Origin: Photobacterium sp. GJ3
GTDB taxonomy: Bacteria; Pseudomonadota; Gammaproteobacteria; Enterobacterales; Vibrionaceae
Direction: 5' to 3'
Length of the DNA: 64,000 bases
Assembly: GCF_018199995.1 (NCBI RefSeq)
Contig: NZ_CP073578.1
Coordinates: 1,054,001-1,118,000 of the forward strand
Shown here piece after piece: positions 10,588 to 19,660 of this stretch (the stretch's first letter is position 1; each line of letters opens with the position of its first letter). The translations under genes were made by a program, and so were the position numbers. A model generated the notes under the pieces. The model worked only from the letters and a program-made list of their open reading frames with translations, did not search any database and was not told the DNA's origin.

Positions 10588-10638
10588 GGATAATTATCGC
10601 CTGAATTTATATTGATTGTTATCAGAGGAAATGAATTT

Positions 10639-11613
10639 ATGGAAGAGAAGAGAAAAATCTCAATCAATGATAAAGATGCACGAGAAGGGCTATCACCCTT
10701 ATATATACAGAAGTGGGAGAAACGATCTTCCATCAGAACGCGACCAGAAAAGAAAATTGACTTCACCATTGATGGCCATTTTTTCCCGGAGGATAACCAA
10801 CCTGTATTACTGGATGAACGATTGAAAAATATCAGTGATGATGAAAAATCTGAACTCTTAATTCGGTCTCTTTTTAAATACTTAAATGATATTGTAACTT
10901 TAGAGATTAAGCTGATCAGCTCGGCGTGTAACAAATTAATCTACTCTGATTTACCTGTTTCTTATCCTGAGCAAATTAAAATGAACGCATACACGGTAAT
11001 CATTGATGAGTATTATCATGTATATGTTGCTCGGGATTTAATGAATCAACTGAAATCCCAGTATCCTTACTTGAAGCAAGATGTTCTGCCTCAATCAGAT
11101 TCTTATTATTCAGTCACAGAAATCATGAGTCGATTAGATGATGAGAATAAAGAACTATTCGAAATTATTGCAGTCTGTATATTTGAAACAACTTTGGTTA
11201 GGGAACTGGTCGAGTTTTTCAATGCAAAGTCTGTCCACCCATCGATCAAAAATTATGTAAATGATCATATGAATGATGAATCAAGACACTATATATTCTT
11301 TATGGAGCTCTTGAAATATACCTGGGGAGAGATGTCCGAATCATCGAGAAAAGATATTGGTCGTCATATCGCAGACTTCGTGAAAATGTACTTAAATGTT
11401 GAATCTGAGAAATCGTTTAATAAAAGCTACCTCGATAGCATGATTGATGATGAAGAAGAGAATAAGAATGTTATTGATAGAATTTACAAAGGTTTTGAAG
11501 TTACTCCTGATGTGCCTATCGTAAAAAATGTTATGCGTGCACTAAAGCGTACAGAATTATTAGATGACAAATATGTTAAGTCTGGTTTCATCAATGCTGG
11601 TTGGATTATTTAA
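10639..11613 (+). CDS. AurF-like di-iron N-oxygenase (predicted oxime formation)
   Basis: A 324-residue helical protein of the AurF/CmlI di-iron oxygenase type. Visible metal-ligand motifs are E124-x2-H127 in DEYYH, E183 and E189 in ETTLVREL, and E214-x2-H217 in DESRH. AurF and CmlI oxidise aryl amines to nitro groups; here the likely substrate is the Gly-derived amine at the start of the peptide, oxidised to the aldoxime of althiomycin. That assignment comes from cluster context. The ATG at 10639 is chosen because AGAGGAA lies 8 bp upstream; the frame also opens from a TTG at 10612 without such a site. The methyltransferase gene begins 12 bp after its stop. Confidence 0.82.
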   Translation: MEEKRKISINDKDAREGLSPLYIQKWEKRSSIRTRPEKKIDFTIDGHFFPEDNQPVLLDERLKNISDDEKSELLIRSLFKYLNDIVTLEIKLISSACNKLIYSDLPVSYPEQIKMNAYTVIIDEYYHVYVARDLMNQLKSQYPYLKQDVLPQSDSYYSVTEIMSRLDDENKELFEIIAVCIFETTLVRELVEFFNAKSVHPSIKNYVNDHMNDESRHYIFFMELLKYTWGEMSESSRKDIGRHIADFVKMYLNVESEKSFNKSYLDSMIDDEEENKNVIDRIYKGFEVTPDVPIVKNVMRALKRTELLDDKYVKSGFINAGWII

Positions 11614-11625
11614 AAGGTAAATACA

Positions 11626-12537
11626 ATGACGACAATGGTTTCGCATAAGACAACATCTGAACTATCTCTTTCTGAAGAAACAAAAAATATTATATATGAT
11701 ATTAAAAATAGACTTATAGAAAACCAATCTAGTCTGATTCTTTCTTTAGAAGATACGTTGACTTTAGTTGATGAGTTAGCAACCTTCGATTTAGGCATTT
11801 TTCTACTACACAATCGTGGCTTGAATGGGTATTGGACGTCCTATATTTTCACGGAACAGTGTGATTCTGAGGATACACATCCACTGAAATACTGGCTGAT
11901 GGAAAACTCATTGTTATGTCAGGCACGAGAAAGATTTCTTCGTTTTAAGCACCTCTTGAAAAATGAAATAGATCATGTGGATGCTATTGCCTCTATTCCT
12001 TGTGGCGTCATGGATGAGTTATTAGATCAGGACTATCGTGGTCGATCAGATGTGAAATTATTCGGTATTGATCTCGATCCGGAGTCTATAGCGTATGCGA
12101 AGAAAAAAGCACATCGCGTTGGATTATCTGATATATGCCGGTTCGATATTAAGGATGCGTGGTCTTTAGATTATTCTGATGAATTTGATGTGATTACAAG
12201 CAATGGTTTGAACATGTATGAATCCAACTCAGCACGTCTGATTGAATTATACCGTAACTTCGCGAATGCCCTTAAGCCAGGTGGAATCCTCTATATTAGT
12301 TTTCTGACGCCACCACCTGAACCGGGTGATTCTGAATGGCAGAAATATGGTATTCCTCAAGCTGATCTCATGAAAGAGTTTTCAATTTTTGGTGATATTT
12401 TACAAGCGACCTATTTGAATTTTGTCAGTGAAGATGAAATCAGAACTCAAATGGAGGATGCTGGTTTGGTGGTCACAGATGTTTACTACAACGAACGTGG
12501 CGTTTTACCAATATTGAAGGCAGTGAAGCCAGCGTAA
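11626..12537 (+). CDS. SAM-dependent methyltransferase (predicted O-methylation of the pyrrolinone)
   Basis: A 303-residue class I SAM methyltransferase. A helical N-terminal ~110 residues precedes the Rossmann core: motif I is AIASIPCGVMDELL (IPCG in place of the usual GxGxG), then the acidic FGIDLDPES strand, FDVITSNGLNMYE and LKPGGILYISFLTPP. The only O-methyl group of althiomycin is on the 4-methoxy-pyrrolinone, so this enzyme probably methylates the enol formed from the Gly-malonate end. The family is clear; the substrate is inferred from context. It is tightly packed between the N-oxygenase (12 bp) and the first NRPS (11 bp, with AAGGAGAAGG as ribosome-binding site). Confidence 0.82.
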   Translation: MTTMVSHKTTSELSLSEETKNIIYDIKNRLIENQSSLILSLEDTLTLVDELATFDLGIFLLHNRGLNGYWTSYIFTEQCDSEDTHPLKYWLMENSLLCQARERFLRFKHLLKNEIDHVDAIASIPCGVMDELLDQDYRGRSDVKLFGIDLDPESIAYAKKKAHRVGLSDICRFDIKDAWSLDYSDEFDVITSNGLNMYESNSARLIELYRNFANALKPGGILYISFLTPPPEPGDSEWQKYGIPQADLMKEFSIFGDILQATYLNFVSEDEIRTQMEDAGLVVTDVYYNERGVLPILKAVKPA

Positions 12538-12548
12538 AGGAGAAGGTC

Positions 12549-15500
12549 ATGGGTATATTAAATATTTTAAGCCAAGTCAGTGATGATACAGTAAAGCAGG
12601 AGGTTATCCGTTACCTTGCTGATGCAGGGCATCAGGTTCACCTTGTGAGCTCTGAACTCTGTGATAGACCATCCATTGCTGAATACGACCATCATAATAT
12701 TCGGCTTGTCTCGGCTCGGGATGTGGCGAATTATCAGATTGATTATGAGTTTTGTTATCCCGACGATACTTCATTTTCGGGTGCGAACAAGGTTCGACTT
12801 GGGTTAAATTGTTCTGAAGATCAGAATATTATATTTAATGCTATTGTAAGTTGTTCTGAAGTTGAAAGAGTTGTGTCTGTTTCAAATGCTTCAGAGGTTT
12901 ATAGTAACTACCCAGAGACTTTGAATCTTCTTAAAGAATTGTTTATAGACTGTTTTATTGATTTAGGTCGTTCCGATTCTTTATCTCACTATGAATTATA
13001 TCAGGGAAGCAATGATGCTCCACTCTGGTACGAAGGGAGTTTTATTAATCAGCAAGGAAAATATGAACTGAATCGGCAGGCAAAGTTACATGATGTGTTT
13101 ATTACTGATGATGAAGTTAATCCTAAATGCTATGAGTCAATACAATTCAACTATGCTTGGAATAGTACGGAAACAACGTTGTTTCTGCTTTATATACAGT
13201 ATATTTTAAATGCAAATCAAGAAACATTGTATGGGTTTCATAAGAAGGAAAAAAATAGTGAATTAACTCGGTATATTCTTCTGAAGGGGAATGCGCGTTA
13301 TTCAGATCTTCTTCCGGAAATTAATGATGGCGATATAAGTAACATATTCATTGATCATCTTTATATACACTCGGATTTTCCTTTACCAAGATTTAGATTT
13401 TATGAACACTCTGAATTACCGTTATCTATGGATAGCGGTACCTTTTTTATTCAGATAGAATCCGATGGAATTCGCATGGTTTTCAATCAACATGTACCAT
13501 TCTTTTCTCTGATTCAGAATTATATTGAAACCTTTCACAGTAGAATTGGCTGTTTTTTGTCAGGTGAATTAAATTGGGAAGAGTTGTGCCGTTTGCCAGA
13601 AGATACAGTTGCTTATTACTATCATGCAATGAATCCGGAAAAGCGAGCATACCCACAGAAAACCATCATCGAGTTGTTTCAGGAAAAGGTGACTCATAAT
13701 CCTGACCGCATCGCATTGATAGCAGGAAAAACTGAACTAACTTATGCCCAGCTTCATTATCTTTCCGATGCTTTGGCTGGTTTCATTGCACATGAATTTA
13801 AGGTTCAACCCGGGGAAAGAATCGCAGTTCAAATGCAACGCGATGCCACATTAATCATCAGCTTGTTGGCGATACAAAAGCTACGTTGTGCTTATATTCC
13901 TCTTGATGAAAACTCTCCTGAGATTCGAATTCAGGCCATTTTGCAGGACTCTTCACCGGCACTGGTGTTATTGAGTGATGAGATGTCAAAGGCAAGGATA
14001 CCAAGCCATATTTCAGTTCTGGCGGTAACGAAAGCGCTTGTGCATCGCTTAGAAAACACCAATTATCTATTGTCTCCGAGCCAGCCTAGTATTGATGATC
14101 TGGCTTACATTATTTATACCTCTGGGACAACAGGCACGCCAAAAGGTGTTGCTGTTCGACAGCGTAATTTTGTGAATATCGCATCTGACTTTTCGCAAAA
14201 AATTGGCTTAACAGAAGATTCCCGGATGCTTGCTTTAACAACACTGGCATTTGATATTTCTACATTAGAACTATTTATGCCTCTGATGTTCGGTGCTGGT
14301 GTGGTGTTGGCGGATCAAAAGAAGTTGCTTGATATGAACATACTCAAGCAGTCTTTAGAGAATAATGATGTTTCTCATATGCAAGCGACTCCTTCTTTTT
14401 GGCGGCAGGTTGTTTCTGATTTCGAAGGTCAATATCTGGACATCACTGTTCTTTGTGGCGGTGAAGCGGTTCCAATTGACGTTGCGCAAGGATTAGCGAA
14501 ACTGACCCGTGATGCCTGGAATGTGTACGGGCCAACAGAGACGACAGTCTGGTCTACCGCATATCATCTGACGGCGACAAATCAGCGAGTCTATATTGGA
14601 AAACCATTAGCGAATACACAGTGCTATGTACTGAATGACGTCATGCAGCCGGTTGCTCCTGGTGTGATCGGGGAGCTGTACATTGCTGGTGAAGGGGTAT
14701 CAGCCGGATATTTTAACCAACCGGAGTTGACTTCTGGTGCATTTCTGCCGAACCCATTCATAAAATATGGCGAGAAGCACAGTGACTATATGTATAAAAC
14801 GGGTGATAAGGTTCGTTATTTACCCTCGGGCGATATCGAATTTATAAGCCGTGGTGATTTCCAGGTGAAGCTGAGAGGCCATCGGATTGAGCTGGGTGAC
14901 ATTGAGTTCGCAATGACGGAATACACGGATGTTCAACAAGCCGTTGTGCAGTTACAAAAAGATAAGGGACAGGACATCGAACCGTATTTGGTGGGATACT
15001 ATACGGCGGAGTCTCCGATTCCTTCGGACATACTGAAACGATGGCTGGAGAACCGTCTGCCAGAATATATGGTCCCTGTTGATTTTATGTATCTTTCGTC
15101 TATTCCACTGAATATGAATGGTAAAATAGACCGAAAAGCTCTCCCTAAAATTCAACTCAGCAACCATGTGTTGTTTATTGCACCAGAAAGCACGAATCAG
15201 CGTAAACTATGCGAATTTTTTGCATCTGCTTTAGGTTTGGGAAATAAAAAAATTGGTATCAAGGATGACTTTTTCTCTCTGGGGGGGAACAGTCTTTCCG
15301 CGATAAAACTTGTTAATTTAATCAATACTAACTTTGATTGTGATATCAAGATTAAAGATATTTTTGAACAGAAAAATGTCTCATCTATCACGCCATTAGT
15401 TGAAGCGGGTAAAGGTGATTTCCTCTATCGGGATTATATTATTGAAGGGACTGATGTTGCCAGTCAATATCATCCGTTCACATTGAATAATGTACAGCAA

Positions 15501-17915
15501 ACGTATTATTTTGGTCGGTTTAAAAACTTTGAGCTCAGTAATGTTTCTACGCATATTTATCATGAATATGTATTTGATTTTCTTGATCACAGTCGATTGG
15601 AAAATGCATTCAACCAGCTTATTCAACGTCATCCATCATTAAGAACTGTTTTTGAAAATGATGTTCAACGTTATCTCAATCAAGTGAGCCATTATAAAAT
15701 CTCTTATCATGAGCTTTCAGATCCGCAAGAGCTTGAAGCAATACGATATGAGTACTCTCATAAGGTATATTCAACCGATACGTATCCATTGTTTGATATA
15801 TTGCTTACAAAATGGCAGGGTAAATACATCCTTCATGTGAGTTTTGATGCAATTATTATTGATATGAAGAGTTTTGAAATTTTGTTTTCAGAATGGATTT
15901 CTCTATATCAAAATCCACACCTCATATTGCCTGAATTGCAGATTAATTACCGTGATTATCATATTCAGTATGAGCGAATCAGAGAAAGCGAACTCTTTGC
16001 GCAAGCTGAGCAGTATTGGCAGGAAAAGACACTTGAAATGTCATTCAAAATGAACCTGCCTTTGGTGAGTAACCCAGCAAGTGTGGAAAAGCCTCGCTTT
16101 AAGAGAATTTCTAAAACAATTCCGCATTCAATCTGGAATAAGGTAATTGAAAAATGTCAGGTTCATGATATCAGTCCAACGGCATTCATCGCTGAGTTGT
16201 TCTGTCGCCTTTTATGCTATTGGTCCGATCAGGATCGAATGACATTGAATTTGACCTTATTTAACCGACTGCCTTTACATGCTCAGGTGGATGATATTAT
16301 TGGTGATTTTACAGTGCTCAGCTTGTTTGATTATCAACTGCGTTCTGATGTTTCTGCCCGGAGTCAGTTTGAAACCGTACACCAGCGATTACTTGAGGAT
16401 ATAGAGCATAATCTTTTTGATGGTGTTGATGTGCAACGGTTATTAAAAACTCACCATGGATTGCCCTCCAATCAAGTTGTTGCACCCGTTGTGCTAACCA
16501 GTGTGATAGGTATGAAAGGTCAGGCAAGTATGTTTGACCTGCCATTAGATGATAGTTATCAAGGCATGCAGTATGCCATTTCTCAGACGTCTCAAGTATG
16601 GCTCGACAATAAAGCCTATGAAACCGACGAAGGGTTTGTGGCGGAATGGGATTATGTTGAACAGTTATTTTCACCGCAGACTATTGAGGCGATGCATCAA
16701 GGCTATTGCACATTAATCGAGCAGGCCGTCGAACGTGACTGGGATCTGATGGCATTGCCGTCTGTTCGCTTGCCGGATTGGCAAGAAGAGATCATTCTTC
16801 ATTTGAATAACACGGCTGAAAATTATCCTGCCAGAACACTCGTGGATTTATTTGAGCAGTCACCTGGTTTACTTGAGCCGTCAACCTCTGTTGCTGTAAT
16901 TGATTCAGAGCTGAATCAGCGGTTTACTTATTCTGAAATTCATCAATGTTATGAGAATGTTGCTGCATCTTTGCTGCGTCGTGGAGTCGTAAAAGGGGAT
17001 CTGGTTGCAGTTTTATCGGAAAAAGGTCACTGGCATGCCGTTGCCACACTGGGCATCATGAAAGCCGGTGCTGCCTATATACCGTTGCATCCGGACTGGC
17101 CGACAGAGCGTTTGAATGAAATCCTGTCACAATCCGGGTGTCATACCGTTGTCGCAACCTATGCGCAACGGACGAGGTTAGATGCTGAGCAATCTGTATT
17201 GCATGCATCTGTGCTGGACATCGAGACTCTCGCACAAGAAACGGCATCTCTTGAGCATGTCGCTTGGCCTGATGTTAGACCTGCAGATCTTGCTTATGTC
17301 ATTTTCACATCCGGCTCTACCGGTCGGCCCAAAGGTGTCGCAATCAGCCACCATGGGGCAGTGAACACAATTGAAGCGGTGAATCGAAGATTTCAGGTGA
17401 CTGCATCGGATAAGGTTTTTGCCTTGTCTGAGCTGAGTTTTGACTTATCTGTTTACGATATTTTTGGTGTTCTGGGGAGCGGAGGAACCGTTGTTTTTCC
17501 TCGTCAGGCGGATAGTAAGAATCCAGATGTCTGGTTGTCATTAATTCATGAACACCAAGTGACGTTATGGAATACAGTGCCGCAGTTGGCCGGATTACTG
17601 ATTGATGAATATGATTCAAAGCCTGAAATACCGTTGAACATCCGGTTATTTCTTCTGAGCGGGGATTGGATCCCGATGAATCTTCCAGAGCGAATTTCAG
17701 CACTATCCCAGAAGGCTGAGGTTATCAGTCTGGGAGGAGCAACCGAAGGTAGCATCTGGTCGATTTGGTATCCAATCACTCAGGTTAATACGAACTGGAC
17801 GAGCATTCCTTATGGAACTGCAATGCCAAATCAGGCGATGTATGTGCTTGATCATCGGGGTGAACACTGCCCGTTTGGTGTCACAGGGGAAATCTATATC
17901 GGGGGGATGGCGTAG
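12549..17915 (+). CDS. NRPS 1, 5' part: FMT-like region - A(Gly) - T - Cy - A(Cys, first part)
   Basis: 1788 residues before an apparent frameshift; the gene continues in the next entry (about 2370 residues in all). Residues 1 to ~360 are unusual and resemble a degenerate formyltransferase-like domain. A1 spans ~370-860 with core YTSGTTGTPKG and specificity residues D-I-L-Q-L-G-V-V-W, close to known Gly codes. T1 has its phosphopantetheine Ser at 915. The heterocyclization (Cy) domain spans ~970-1400, with the D-x4-D motif as D1100-A-I-I-I-D1105. A2 starts ~1425 with residues D-L-Y-N-L-S-L-I-W, the standard Cys code. It therefore loads Gly and condenses and cyclises Cys. The frame stops at a TAG at 17913, just after a run of six G (17901-17906). 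Confidence 0.9.
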   Translation: MGILNILSQVSDDTVKQEVIRYLADAGHQVHLVSSELCDRPSIAEYDHHNIRLVSARDVANYQIDYEFCYPDDTSFSGANKVRLGLNCSEDQNIIFNAIVSCSEVERVVSVSNASEVYSNYPETLNLLKELFIDCFIDLGRSDSLSHYELYQGSNDAPLWYEGSFINQQGKYELNRQAKLHDVFITDDEVNPKCYESIQFNYAWNSTETTLFLLYIQYILNANQETLYGFHKKEKNSELTRYILLKGNARYSDLLPEINDGDISNIFIDHLYIHSDFPLPRFRFYEHSELPLSMDSGTFFIQIESDGIRMVFNQHVPFFSLIQNYIETFHSRIGCFLSGELNWEELCRLPEDTVAYYYHAMNPEKRAYPQKTIIELFQEKVTHNPDRIALIAGKTELTYAQLHYLSDALAGFIAHEFKVQPGERIAVQMQRDATLIISLLAIQKLRCAYIPLDENSPEIRIQAILQDSSPALVLLSDEMSKARIPSHISVLAVTKALVHRLENTNYLLSPSQPSIDDLAYIIYTSGTTGTPKGVAVRQRNFVNIASDFSQKIGLTEDSRMLALTTLAFDISTLELFMPLMFGAGVVLADQKKLLDMNILKQSLENNDVSHMQATPSFWRQVVSDFEGQYLDITVLCGGEAVPIDVAQGLAKLTRDAWNVYGPTETTVWSTAYHLTATNQRVYIGKPLANTQCYVLNDVMQPVAPGVIGELYIAGEGVSAGYFNQPELTSGAFLPNPFIKYGEKHSDYMYKTGDKVRYLPSGDIEFISRGDFQVKLRGHRIELGDIEFAMTEYTDVQQAVVQLQKDKGQDIEPYLVGYYTAESPIPSDILKRWLENRLPEYMVPVDFMYLSSIPLNMNGKIDRKALPKIQLSNHVLFIAPESTNQRKLCEFFASALGLGNKKIGIKDDFFSLGGNSLSAIKLVNLINTNFDCDIKIKDIFEQKNVSSITPLVEAGKGDFLYRDYIIEGTDVASQYHPFTLNNVQQTYYFGRFKNFELSNVSTHIYHEYVFDFLDHSRLENAFNQLIQRHPSLRTVFENDVQRYLNQVSHYKISYHELSDPQELEAIRYEYSHKVYSTDTYPLFDILLTKWQGKYILHVSFDAIIIDMKSFEILFSEWISLYQNPHLILPELQINYRDYHIQYERIRESELFAQAEQYWQEKTLEMSFKMNLPLVSNPASVEKPRFKRISKTIPHSIWNKVIEKCQVHDISPTAFIAELFCRLLCYWSDQDRMTLNLTLFNRLPLHAQVDDIIGDFTVLSLFDYQLRSDVSARSQFETVHQRLLEDIEHNLFDGVDVQRLLKTHHGLPSNQVVAPVVLTSVIGMKGQASMFDLPLDDSYQGMQYAISQTSQVWLDNKAYETDEGFVAEWDYVEQLFSPQTIEAMHQGYCTLIEQAVERDWDLMALPSVRLPDWQEEIILHLNNTAENYPARTLVDLFEQSPGLLEPSTSVAVIDSELNQRFTYSEIHQCYENVAASLLRRGVVKGDLVAVLSEKGHWHAVATLGIMKAGAAYIPLHPDWPTERLNEILSQSGCHTVVATYAQRTRLDAEQSVLHASVLDIETLAQETASLEHVAWPDVRPADLAYVIFTSGSTGRPKGVAISHHGAVNTIEAVNRRFQVTASDKVFALSELSFDLSVYDIFGVLGSGGTVVFPRQADSKNPDVWLSLIHEHQVTLWNTVPQLAGLLIDEYDSKPEIPLNIRLFLLSGDWIPMNLPERISALSQKAEVISLGGATEGSIWSIWYPITQVNTNWTSIPYGTAMPNQAMYVLDHRGEHCPFGVTGEIYIGGMA

Positions 17916-19660
17916 CGCTTGAGTATTGGCATGCACCAGCATTAACGAAAGAGCGTTTTCTGAAGCATCCGAGACTTGGAAAAATCTACAAAACCGGCGA
18001 TTTGGGTCGCTGGTCAGAGAACGGATACATCGAATTCCTTGGCAGAAACGATAACCAGGTGAAGTTAAATGGTTATCGGGTTGAACTTGAAGAGATCGCT
18101 GCACATATCAATAAACTTCAGGGCATTTCGCAGGCACTGGTTCAAATTCAGAATCGGGAAGACAACCCCGTGCTTGTAGCTTATTTGATTGAAGAGAAAG
18201 AACAACCAGTTCCGGTTTATGATGACAATAAAGATAGATTCATTCTGGAACAAAGAGGGATAGCCTCGACGGGTACGGTGGCTCATCAGCTGTCGCATGA
18301 CCTTCGTCAGGACGACTACCTGATCCGTAAAAGCTATCGGAAATTTGCGGATTTACCGGTTGAATCATCCAGCATTCAGCGCGCACAGGAACATGTGCTG
18401 ATGCAGTCTCAGTATTGTTTCTCCGCACAAGGAAGAACCGCGGTCTGGGAAGATTTGGCATATCTATTGTCGGCATGCGCTGCATTCACCATACCCGACC
18501 GAGCCCTGCCGAAATACCGCTATCCTTCTGCGGGTAGTACGTATAGTGTCCGGACTCAGGTTGGTGTTCCTACAGGGGCAGGTCTAGAGGACTACTATTA
18601 TTATCAGCCGATCAACCAGACACTTCATACACTGACGCAGTCGGGTTCCGGGGCAAACTGTCCCTATATTGACTTCGTGATTTGCTGGGACGCAATTGTT
18701 CCTGTTTATCATGAAAGGGCAAAATCTCTGGCATTAAGAGAAGTCGGCCATATGCTGTCGTTACTGACCGGAAATTGTGCTGAATCGGGGATAGGATATC
18801 ATGTGGAAGTCTTTGAGCCTGAAGATGGCGTTACGCAAACTTTAGCTTGCCGGATCTACCTTGAGTTCTCTAATGAATCAACGTTAAAACCTGAAATAAA
18901 TATGGCCTTTATGAAACGTGATGGTCGTCAGTTTCAGGACCAGACAGGCGCTGCTGTGTATGACTTAGACGCGCAGTCCGTCTTTCTAAAATCGTCTGAT
19001 ATAAACCACATCATGAGCAACGCGCACGGTTTAATTCAATTAGAAGGTGAGCATTCAGCGTTGAATTATGTTTATTCAGGCTGGCTATTCCAGCGGCTTG
19101 GTGATGCCTTCATCGCTCAGGATATTGCAAGTTGTATGCTTGGTATTTGTTTGAATGAACAAAACCTGTATATGATGGCTATCGGCACTATCCGCAGAGA
19201 AGATAAATTGGTGAGTGATGTCACGGCAGAGGTGGCACCACTAAACACCGTGATCCGTGAACAACTGGCCCTGAGTTTACCTGAATATATGTTGCCTCAG
19301 CAGTGTATCGTCTTGCCGGAATTACCTTTATCGCCGAATGGAAAAGTTGATTTATCCCGGTTACCGAAAGTGGTCATTGAGAGTCAGATCAAATTGCCGT
19401 CGACCGAGATAGAAAAGCGTATTTGTGAAATCTGGGCTCAAATATTAAACCGAAATCCGGATGAAATTGATTGTGAGCGAAGCTTCTTTAACAGCGGCGG
19501 AAATTCTTTACTAGCCATGCGTATGGTTCGTCAGTTTGACCAGCAATTGAGTCTGCGAATCAAATTGGAAGATATTTATAACAATAGCTCCGTCTGTGCG
19601 ATGGCAAAGATAGCAGAAAAACAGAATGGAAATCACGAACGGGAAATGGGAGTTCTGTAA
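17906..19660 (+). CDS. NRPS 1, 3' part: rest of A(Cys) with embedded Ox domain, then T
   Basis: This frame continues the A domain directly: GVALEYW, YKTGDLGRW and GRNDNQVKLNGYRVELEEI are the A7-A8 motifs expected after the upstream IGG, so it is the same gene with one base missing. A flavin-dependent McbC-like oxidase (nt ~18270-19230, with KYRYPSAGSTYSV) is inserted between A8 and A10, as in other thiazole- and indigoidine-type NRPSs; it oxidises thiazoline to thiazole. The A10 motif PNGKVDLSRLP follows, then a carrier domain whose Ser codon is at 19505. Taken alone, the frame could only start at an ATG at 18002. Stop and next start overlap as TAATG. Confidence 0.9.
   Translation, partial: DGVALEYWHAPALTKERFLKHPRLGKIYKTGDLGRWSENGYIEFLGRNDNQVKLNGYRVELEEIAAHINKLQGISQALVQIQNREDNPVLVAYLIEEKEQPVPVYDDNKDRFILEQRGIASTGTVAHQLSHDLRQDDYLIRKSYRKFADLPVESSSIQRAQEHVLMQSQYCFSAQGRTAVWEDLAYLLSACAAFTIPDRALPKYRYPSAGSTYSVRTQVGVPTGAGLEDYYYYQPINQTLHTLTQSGSGANCPYIDFVICWDAIVPVYHERAKSLALREVGHMLSLLTGNCAESGIGYHVEVFEPEDGVTQTLACRIYLEFSNESTLKPEINMAFMKRDGRQFQDQTGAAVYDLDAQSVFLKSSDINHIMSNAHGLIQLEGEHSALNYVYSGWLFQRLGDAFIAQDIASCMLGICLNEQNLYMMAIGTIRREDKLVSDVTAEVAPLNTVIREQLALSLPEYMLPQQCIVLPELPLSPNGKVDLSRLPKVVIESQIKLPSTEIEKRICEIWAQILNRNPDEIDCERSFFNSGGNSLLAMRMVRQFDQQLSLRIKLEDIYNNSSVCAMAKIAEKQNGNHEREMGVL

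Noticed and set aside
17901..17913. Programmed ribosomal frameshifting at the G6 run
   Set aside because: No slippery X-XXY-YYZ heptamer with a clear downstream structure was evident, and the same one-base deficit occurs at unrelated genes in the window, so an error or simple mutation is more likely.
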